Below are positions 1 to 5,562 of a stretch of 5,562 nucleotides of DNA, one piece after another; position 1 is the first letter of the stretch; the number at the start of each line of letters is the position of its first letter. A program made the translations under genes and the position numbers. The stretch is from JBGVMW01 sp045125095. Lineage in GTDB: Bacteria; Bacillota; Clostridia; Lachnospirales; Lachnospiraceae. The notes under the pieces are model-generated. The model saw only the letters and a list, made by a program, of their open reading frames with translations, had not been told where the DNA came from and did not search any database. The DNA is taken from NCBI GenBank assembly GCA_045125095.1, contig JBGVMW010000300.1, forward strand, positions 1-5,562. The letters run 5' to 3'.

Positions 1-861
1 TATGAAGTGCCGGTCAAGATGGCGGAGCAGCATCTGGATGCAGTGATACTTCGTAAGTTCGGTATAACGTGTGATACGGCACTCCAATTGGGCGACTGGC
101 AGGAATTTATCAACCTTAGATTGCGGGCAAGCAGAGAAATCAACATAGCCCTTGTCGGGAAATATGATTTACAGGATGCCTATAAATCGATATTGGAGTG
201 TTTGTCACAAGCTGCGACTTACAATGACTGCAAGGTAAAGACACACTTTATCCAGAGTGAGAATCTGACGTGCGATAATATTGCGGATAACCTTTCTTCG
301 ATGGACGGTGTAGTAATATGTCCGGGATTCGGGCAACGCGGGACAGAGGGAAAGATTGCTGCTGCCGAATATTGCCGTACGCACGACATCCCAACATTGG
401 GAATCTGCCTTGGAATGCAGATGATGGTCATTGAATTTGCTCGTAATGTATTAGGTCTGGAGAATGCCAACTCCCGCGAAATGGATCCCTCGACGCCCTA
501 CAATGTAATAGATTTGATGGAGGAGCAAAAGAGTATCACTCAAATGGGTGGCACGATGAGATTGGGGGCCTACTCTTGTGAGCTATCAAGCGGCTCAAAG
601 GCTTATGAGGCGTATGGAAAGTCCCATATAGAAGAGCGTCATCGCCATCGTTATGAATTCAGTAGTCCATATCGCCAACAATTCGAGCGAGCAGGAATGT
701 TGTGTACGGGTATAAATCCCGATAGTGGTTTGATTGAGATAGTTGAAATACCAGCTTGTCGTTGGTATGTGGGAGTTCAATTTCATCCGGAATATACCGG
801 TACTGTGCTTCATCCCAATCCATTGTTTATAGCATTTATAAAGAGCACAATTGCTAAATAG
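1..861 (+). CDS. pyrG: CTP synthase (glutamine-hydrolysing), C-terminal part; 5' end lies outside the window
   Basis: PyrG makes CTP from UTP, ATP and glutamine in the cytoplasm, the last step of de novo pyrimidine nucleotide synthesis. The frame is open from base 1 (Tyr-Glu-Val-Pro, a typical PyrG run near the end of the synthetase domain), so the GTG at base 7 is an internal valine and not a start. The visible 286 residues hold the end of the synthetase domain, a linker and the complete class I glutaminase domain. Seen motifs are VGKY (52-55), DAYKS (59-63), the oxyanion-loop segment PGFGQRG, GICLGMQ with nucleophile Cys136, GGTMRLGAY, ERHRHRYEF, and QFHPEY with His262 and Glu264, which complete the Cys-His-Glu triad. 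By family length (about 535-545 aa) roughly 250 residues are missing upstream. The segment between VGKY and DAYKS is one residue shorter than I remember for the family. The gene ends in TAG. Local GC is clearly higher than in the gene that follows. Identification is secure. Confidence 0.97.
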   Translation, partial: YEVPVKMAEQHLDAVILRKFGITCDTALQLGDWQEFINLRLRASREINIALVGKYDLQDAYKSILECLSQAATYNDCKVKTHFIQSENLTCDNIADNLSSMDGVVICPGFGQRGTEGKIAAAEYCRTHDIPTLGICLGMQMMVIEFARNVLGLENANSREMDPSTPYNVIDLMEEQKSITQMGGTMRLGAYSCELSSGSKAYEAYGKSHIEERHRHRYEFSSPYRQQFERAGMLCTGINPDSGLIEIVEIPACRWYVGVQFHPEYTGTVLHPNPLFIAFIKSTIAK

Positions 862-873
862 TGCAAACCCGAA

Positions 874-903
874 TTTGGCGAAAGCGGTATATAATAGTGT
901 TTT
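874..903 (+). promoter_or_regulatory. possible Bacteroidetes-type promoter for gltB
   Basis: The Bacteroidetes primary sigma factor is known to use a TTTG element near -33 and TAnnTTTG near -7. Here TTTG lies at 874-877 and TA...TTTG at 895-903, separated by 17 bases. The second element has three bases instead of two between TA and TTTG, so it is only a near match. The site lies 21 bases upstream of the gltB start, which would give a very short leader. A TATAAT string overlaps it at 890-895 but has no suitably spaced -35. No terminator hairpin is visible between pyrG and this point, so read-through from pyrG is also possible. Confidence 0.3.
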
Positions 904-915
904 GTTAGTTTTTTT

Positions 916-921
916 AGGAAG
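916..921 (+). promoter_or_regulatory. ribosome binding site of gltB
   Basis: AGGAAG differs by one base from the ideal AGGAGG and ends three bases before the ATG at 925; counting from AGGA the spacing is five bases. A run of seven T precedes it (909-915), giving an unpaired, AT-rich start region. The site supports the ATG at 925 as the start, which also places the catalytic cysteine after a short propeptide. Bacteroidetes often lack strong Shine-Dalgarno sites, so its contribution is uncertain. Confidence 0.45.
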
Positions 922-924
922 ATT

Positions 925-3900
925 ATGGATACAAGAGGTTCTTTATACGACCCCTCGCATGAACACGATTCTTGTGGCGTGGGGCTGATTGTAAATATTA
1001 AAGGTGCGAAATATCACGATGTAGTAGAAAACGCCTTACAGGTTCTTGAACATATGGCTCATCGAGGAGCTGAAGGTGCTGATAACAAAACCGGTGATGG
1101 AGCTGGAATTATGATACAGATTCCACATGAGTTTATATTACTTAATGGAATACCCGTTCCAGAACGAGGACGCTATGGCGTAGGAATGCTGTTTATGCCT
1201 AAAGATATGTTGGATTATGAAACATTCATAAATATTATTCGTGAAACTATATCTGAAGAAGGGCTTACTTTAACACACCTAAGAGATGTGCCGGTTAATT
1301 CTTCAGTCTTAGGACACGATGCAGCTATGTGTGAGCCTCAAATTAAACAGATGTTTATATGTGGAAAAGAAGATATAGGTATTGATGTAAAAAGGTATGA
1401 AGAACATTTGCAAAGCCGTTTGTATGTCGTTGGGAAGAAAATTGAAAGACGTATTATGGAGTCGTCTATTAAAGATAAGGATAACTGCTATATCGTTAGT
1501 TTGTCTACCCGTACTCTTATTTACAAGGGAATGCTCACATCAAGGCAATTGCGATATTATTACCCAGATCTGATGAACCCATATTTTACAAGTGCAGTCG
1601 CTCTTGTTCACTCTCGATTTTCTACAAATACATTCCCAATGTGGCGCTTAGCACAACCTTTTCGTTTTATAGCCCATAATGGAGAGATTAATACGATAAA
1701 GGGAAATCGATTATGGATGCAAACGCGAGAGTCAATTCTCAAACCTTATAATTTAGGTAAAATCGAGGAGATCTCGCCTATCATACAAGAAGGTATGAGC
1801 GATAGTGCATCGCTCGACAATACGGTTGAGTTCTTCGTAAAGAGTGGAATGTCGCTTCCGCATACGTTGGCTATGCTTATCCCTGAAAGTTATGGAGAGA
1901 AAGATCTACTATCCAATCGAATCAAAAGTTTTTATGAATATCACAGCATATTTATGGAACCTTGGGATGGCCCTGCTGCTGTTATGTTTTCTGATGGGCA
2001 CTATGCAGGAGGACTGCTTGACAGGAATGGATTACGTCCTGCGCGCTATGCAATAACTAAAAATGGGATGTTAGTATTGGCATCTGAAACAGGCGTATTA
2101 GATATAGATCCTTCCATAATTACAGAAAAAGGGCGTTTGCAACCTGGAAAGATGCTTTTGGTTGATTTAGATGATGGTCGAATTATAAGCAATAATGAGA
2201 TAAAATCAACCCTTGCTGAGGAACATCCATATCGCGAATGGCTGCAAAAAAATTTGGTGGTACTTAACGATATTCATAGCGGGCGTAAATTAAAGCATAG
2301 TATAGATCATTATCAAGAGAGATTACATACGTTTGGGATTGGGAAGGAAGATATTGAACTTATTCTAAAACCAATGGTGAACACACATCAGGAGCCCACA
2401 ATGTCTATGGGGGCGGATATTCCCATTGCAATTCTCTCCAAGCGGCCACAACGATTTTTTGACTACTTCCGCCAAATGTTTGCTCAAGTGACAAACCCTG
2501 CTATAGACCCATTACGTGAATACTCGGTTATGTCTTTAACTGATTATATAGGTGGTGTCTCTGGAAATATCTTGGAAGCAACTCCAGAAATGTGCAAAGT
2601 TGTGGAATTACCAAGTCCAATAATTTCTAATACAAATCTCGATAATCTAAAAAACCTGACATATAAAGGTTTTCGAACGATAACACTCAATATGGTATTT
2701 GCAGCATCTAAAGGAGTTGTCGGAATGCAGCAAGCAATAGACAATTTGTGTTTAGAAGTTGAACAAACCGTTGATAAAGGCTATAATTATATCATCCTGA
2801 GTGATAAGGCTATTAATGACACCTATGCTCCAATCCCTTCTTTAATAGTAATGTCGGCCGTGCATCATCATCTCATTAAAAGCAAAAAACGTTCACAAAC
2901 GGCAATTATCATCGAAAGTGGTGAGGTTATGCAGGTTATGGATGTCGCTTTACTCACAGGATATGGTGCCAGTGCAGTAAATCCATATATGGCTTTTGCT
3001 ATACTAAACGAGTTGGTTAGTCATCAAGAATTACAACTGGATTATGCTACGGCAAAACGCTATTACATACAAGCCATTGATAAAGGCTTGATGAAAATTA
3101 TATCAAAAATGGGCATCTCCACTATCAGAAGTTACAGAGGCTCAATGCTTTTTGAAAGCATCGGGATATCATCCTCTTTACTCGAAAAATACTTTGGTGG
3201 AGGCATATCCAAGATTGAAGGCATCACTTTGGAAGATGTGGTTCAAGATACATTGCTTCGCCATACAAAAGGTTTTTCCAAAACAGACACGCAAGTTCCT
3301 AATCTTGAGGATTTTGGAAGGTATCGTTATAGGAAAGATGGTGAACGACACGCTTGGTATCCTCAAATAATTACTACACTTCAAAAAGCTGTGCGTGAAA
3401 ACGATTATGACCAATATAAGCTATTTTCGGCAATGGCTGATAATACCGAGCAGCCGATATTCATACGCAACCTTATGGAATTATGTAGTGACAGAACACC
3501 CATATCGATAGATGATGTAGAGTCTGAAAATGAAATTGTTAAACACTTTGTCGGAGGAGCAATTTCATTTGGAGCAATCAGTCGCGAGGCTCATGAGGAT
3601 ATTGCGTTGGCAATGAACTTTCTTGGTTGTCGAAGCAATACCGGTGAAGGAGGAGAAGACTCTAAACGCTTTTATGAAAAACGTAATGGAATAGCACTGA
3701 GAAGTGCGACCAAACAAGTTGCATCAGGCAGATTCGGAGTTACTACAGAATATTTGGTAGATGCCGATGAGATACAAATAAAAGTGGCTCAGGGCGCAAA
3801 ACCTGGCGAGGGAGGTCAATTACCCGGTTTTAAGGTTGATGAGATGATTGCGAAAACTCGTCATTCAATCCCCGGAATTACACTGATTTCCCCACCTCCC

Positions 3901-5397
3901 CATCACGATATATATTCAATAGAGGATTTGTCGCAACTAATTTTTGATTTGAAAAATGTGAATCCACGAGCAACGATAAGCGTTAAACTGGTAGCCGAAA
4001 GTGGTGTCGGAACTATCGCTGCGGGAGTTGCAAAGGCTAAAGCGGATACCATTCTTATCAGTGGTGCCGATGGAGGAACAGGAGCTTCACCTGCCAGTTC
4101 CATCCACTATGCAGGTCTTCCTATGGAATTGGGGTTGGCGGAGATTCAACAAACCTTGATATTTAACAATTTACGAGGAAAGGTTAAGATACAATGTGAT
4201 GGAGGTCTTAAAAATGGGCGCGATGTTATTATCAGTACACTACTTGGTGCAGAGGAATATGGTTTTTCGACGGCACTTATGATTTCTCTTGGATGTATTA
4301 TGGATCGTAAATGCCATACAAATACGTGCCCAGTAGGCATAGCTACTCAATGTACAGAATTACGAGCAAAGTACAAGGGTCATTATCAATATGTAGTAAA
4401 TTATCTTTTGTTTGTTGCTCGTGAAGTTCGTGAATATCTTGCTCAAATGGGCTATCATTCACTATGCGAAATTATCGGACGATGTGATTTGCTTAGTCAA
4501 AAACATAATGAAGGCAGAATGAGCAAGGTGGATTTAAGTAAAATACTTCATAGAATAAAAAATAAAGATAATCCCATCAAGTGGCAGGGTAAATATCAGA
4601 CATTGCCCTCTGGCTTGAAAGACGAATCATTGATAACAGCATCAGAACACGCTATTAAAAGTCGCTTGCCAATGCAATTCATATCACCTATCGCAAATAC
4701 AGATCGAAGTGTAGGAGCTATGTTAAGTGGCTATATTACAAAAAGCTGTACAGATAATAGTTTGCCAGATAATACAATAACTATAAATTTCCGAGGTTCT
4801 GCAGGACAAAGTTTTGGTGCTTTTTTGTGCAAGGGAGTAACATTCCGACTTGAAGGTGATTCAAATGACTATTTAGGTAAAGGCCTCTCTGGTGGGCATA
4901 TAATTGTTGTCCCTCCTGTTGAGGTAAATTACTCGCCTGAAACTAATATCATAGCAGGAAACACAATACTTTATGGTGCAACTTCGGGTGAAGTTTATAT
5001 AAGAGGACGCGTTGGTGAACGATTTTGCGTTAGAAATAGTGGTGCAGTAGCTGTTGTTGAAGGAGTTGGTGACCATTGCTGTGAATATATGACGGGAGGT
5101 CGAACTGTTGTTCTCGGCCCAACAGGTCGTAATTTCGCGGCAGGTATGAGTGGTGGTATCGCCTATGTTTGGGACCCAGAACATAATTTAGATTTTAATT
5201 GTAATATGGACTCCGTTGAGTTGACTCTTGTAGAGAACGCTGCTGATCGTTCAGAATTACATCGCTATATAGAAGCCCATTACGAACATACTAAAAGTCG
5301 CCTTGCCTCCTCTATGTTGCGTAATTGGGTTAAGTATTCCTCAGAATTTATTAAAGTTATGCCTATTGAATACAAGAAAATCATTGAAAATAAATGA
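925..5397 (+). CDS. gltB: glutamate synthase large (alpha) subunit, complete
   Basis: GltB converts glutamine and 2-oxoglutarate to two glutamates in the cytoplasm, the GOGAT half of ammonium assimilation, with electrons normally delivered by the small subunit GltD. At 1490 aa it has the normal alpha-subunit length, with no GltD fusion. Domains in order: a 16-residue propeptide ending EHDS; class II glutaminase from Cys17 (nucleophile once the propeptide is removed) to about 430, with HRGAEGAD (Arg47), oxyanion pair Asn252-Gly253 in AHNGEINT, and SDSASLDN (292-299); central domain about 475-765; FMN/2-oxoglutarate domain about 815-1190 with GGAISFGAIS (877-886), SNTGEGGED (904-912), AQGAKPGEGGQLPG (955-968), SPPPHHD (989-995) and ISGADGGTGASP (1045-1056); 3Fe-4S cysteines 1124, 1130 and 1135 in the C-x5-C-x4-C pattern; and the C-terminal beta-helix (GXGXG) domain about 1255-1450 with FRGSAGQSFGAF. 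No frameshift or lost catalytic residue is seen. The start is ATG with an AGGAAG site; the stop is TGA. The gene is more AT-rich than pyrG, 63 bases upstream. Confidence 0.98.
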   Translation: MDTRGSLYDPSHEHDSCGVGLIVNIKGAKYHDVVENALQVLEHMAHRGAEGADNKTGDGAGIMIQIPHEFILLNGIPVPERGRYGVGMLFMPKDMLDYETFINIIRETISEEGLTLTHLRDVPVNSSVLGHDAAMCEPQIKQMFICGKEDIGIDVKRYEEHLQSRLYVVGKKIERRIMESSIKDKDNCYIVSLSTRTLIYKGMLTSRQLRYYYPDLMNPYFTSAVALVHSRFSTNTFPMWRLAQPFRFIAHNGEINTIKGNRLWMQTRESILKPYNLGKIEEISPIIQEGMSDSASLDNTVEFFVKSGMSLPHTLAMLIPESYGEKDLLSNRIKSFYEYHSIFMEPWDGPAAVMFSDGHYAGGLLDRNGLRPARYAITKNGMLVLASETGVLDIDPSIITEKGRLQPGKMLLVDLDDGRIISNNEIKSTLAEEHPYREWLQKNLVVLNDIHSGRKLKHSIDHYQERLHTFGIGKEDIELILKPMVNTHQEPTMSMGADIPIAILSKRPQRFFDYFRQMFAQVTNPAIDPLREYSVMSLTDYIGGVSGNILEATPEMCKVVELPSPIISNTNLDNLKNLTYKGFRTITLNMVFAASKGVVGMQQAIDNLCLEVEQTVDKGYNYIILSDKAINDTYAPIPSLIVMSAVHHHLIKSKKRSQTAIIIESGEVMQVMDVALLTGYGASAVNPYMAFAILNELVSHQELQLDYATAKRYYIQAIDKGLMKIISKMGISTIRSYRGSMLFESIGISSSLLEKYFGGGISKIEGITLEDVVQDTLLRHTKGFSKTDTQVPNLEDFGRYRYRKDGERHAWYPQIITTLQKAVRENDYDQYKLFSAMADNTEQPIFIRNLMELCSDRTPISIDDVESENEIVKHFVGGAISFGAISREAHEDIALAMNFLGCRSNTGEGGEDSKRFYEKRNGIALRSATKQVASGRFGVTTEYLVDADEIQIKVAQGAKPGEGGQLPGFKVDEMIAKTRHSIPGITLISPPPHHDIYSIEDLSQLIFDLKNVNPRATISVKLVAESGVGTIAAGVAKAKADTILISGADGGTGASPASSIHYAGLPMELGLAEIQQTLIFNNLRGKVKIQCDGGLKNGRDVIISTLLGAEEYGFSTALMISLGCIMDRKCHTNTCPVGIATQCTELRAKYKGHYQYVVNYLLFVAREVREYLAQMGYHSLCEIIGRCDLLSQKHNEGRMSKVDLSKILHRIKNKDNPIKWQGKYQTLPSGLKDESLITASEHAIKSRLPMQFISPIANTDRSVGAMLSGYITKSCTDNSLPDNTITINFRGSAGQSFGAFLCKGVTFRLEGDSNDYLGKGLSGGHIIVVPPVEVNYSPETNIIAGNTILYGATSGEVYIRGRVGERFCVRNSGAVAVVEGVGDHCCEYMTGGRTVVLGPTGRNFAAGMSGGIAYVWDPEHNLDFNCNMDSVELTLVENAADRSELHRYIEAHYEHTKSRLASSMLRNWVKYSSEFIKVMPIEYKKIIENK

Positions 5398-5551
5398 CAT
5401 TCAAAGAAATAAATAATAGATATTTATTAGAATATTTAGGTGGCGAATATCTGCAAGTATTCGTCATCTGAGGATTCTAATGAATAATATGGATATTAAT
5501 AGACAACGAGTTTTTGCGGTAAATACAATAAAAATCAAAATCATTTAGATA
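5398..5551. other. AT-rich spacer between gltB and the next possible gene
   Basis: These 154 bases carry no convincing gene. They hold the long hairpin at 5421-5486 and a small quasi-palindrome, TAATATGGATATTA, at 5485-5498. I find no TTTG/TAnnTTTG promoter pair with correct spacing: a lone TTTG at 5513-5516 lacks its partner. A 22-codon reading frame at 5480-5548 is probably chance. If the next gene is co-transcribed with gltB, this spacer is a long leader between the two reading frames. Confidence 0.6.
5421..5486 (+). other. long imperfect RNA hairpin downstream of gltB, function unknown
   Basis: Two 29-base arms (5421-5449 and 5458-5486) flank an eight-base loop, TCTGCAAG. Read as + strand RNA, 23 positions form Watson-Crick pairs, five form G-U pairs (5443/5464, 5440/5467, 5437/5470, 5435/5472, 5425/5482) and one is an A-G mismatch (5434/5473). 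The loop-proximal stem, GGCGAATA with TATTCGTC, is the most GC-rich part. The element begins 23 bases after the gltB stop and ends 65 bases before the next possible start. No T-run follows, so it is not a standard intrinsic terminator. It could stabilise or process the 3' end of the gltB message, attenuate expression of the next gene, or be a small dispersed repeat. Its existence is seen directly; its role is unknown. Confidence 0.6.
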
Positions 5552-5562
5552 ATGAAGGACTT
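5552..5562 (+). CDS. possible start of the next gene, cut off by the window end
   Basis: An ATG at 5552 opens a frame reading Met-Lys-Asp before the sequence ends. The bases before it are AT-rich (the segment from 5528 to 5551 is nearly all A and T), as is common before Bacteroidetes starts, and no Shine-Dalgarno site is present. The small subunit gene gltD frequently follows gltB, so it is a reasonable guess from context, but three codons are not diagnostic and the ATG could be fortuitous. Confidence 0.3.

Noticed and set aside
7..861. GTG at base 7 as a start codon giving a 284-residue protein
   Set aside because: The frame is open upstream and residues 1-4 (YEVP) match the interior of CTP synthase, so the GTG encodes an internal valine of a gene that begins before the window.
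890..895. TATAAT as an E. coli-type -10 element
   Set aside because: No -35-like hexamer lies 16-18 bases upstream, and the inferred phylum uses a different promoter consensus.
862..924. Terminator for pyrG ending in the T-run at 909-915
   Set aside because: The only nearby pairings, CCG/CGG and GC-GAAA-GC around 869-887, are two or three pairs long and over 20 bases from the T-run.
4873..5184. Antisense 103-codon reading frame inside gltB
   Set aside because: It lies fully opposite the conserved beta-helix domain of GltB, is Ser/Thr/Asn-rich, and resembles no family I know; it is a shadow of the sense gene. The shorter antisense and out-of-frame openings elsewhere in pyrG and gltB were rejected for the same reason.
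5421..5486. Transposon-derived MITE with target-site duplication
   Set aside because: The bases flanking the two arms (AGA before, ATA after) show no direct repeat; only a genome-wide copy count could revive this idea.
5421..5500. Standard rho-independent terminator for gltB
   Set aside because: The stem is long and only its inner part is GC-rich, and it is followed by AATAATATGG-like sequence without a T-run. Termination is possible but not shown by the sequence.
5480..5548. 22-codon reading frame (MNNMDINRQR...) in the downstream spacer
   Set aside because: It starts inside the 3' arm of the hairpin, has no ribosome binding site, and its Asn/Ile/Lys-rich content is what AT-rich noncoding DNA gives by chance.

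Overview
The window is a piece of a moderately AT-rich bacterial chromosome, most likely from the Bacteroidetes (Bacteroidales-like). Three things suggest this: the CTP synthase has the variant PGFGQRG loop and the ending QFHPEY...VLHPNPLFIAFIK, the GltB FMN domain has GADGGTGASPASS, and the start regions are AT-rich with a near-consensus Bacteroidetes TTTG/TA-TTTG promoter. The assignment rests on remembered family sequences, not on a search.

Layout, all on the + strand. Bases 1-861 are the 3' part of pyrG (CTP synthase): the end of the synthetase domain, the linker and the whole class I glutaminase domain. Bases 862-924 are a short spacer with a possible promoter and an AGGAAG ribosome binding site. 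Bases 925-5397 are a complete gltB (glutamate synthase large subunit, 1490 aa) with every expected domain and catalytic motif. Bases 5398-5551 are an AT-rich spacer dominated by one long imperfect hairpin (29 paired positions, 5421-5486). A possible next gene begins at 5552 and is cut off after three codons.

The two genes share a theme: both proteins take the amide nitrogen of glutamine and channel ammonia to a second site, PyrG through a class I (Cys-His-Glu) glutaminase to make CTP, GltB through an N-terminal-nucleophile class II glutaminase to make glutamate. GltB normally works with a small NADPH-oxidising subunit (GltD), often encoded next to it. The reading frame starting at 5552 could be that gene, but three codons cannot show it.

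I see no mobile element, CRISPR array, RNA gene or defence system. Both genes look like intact housekeeping genes. The least explained element is the gltB downstream hairpin. A GC-content step between pyrG and gltB is also worth noting.
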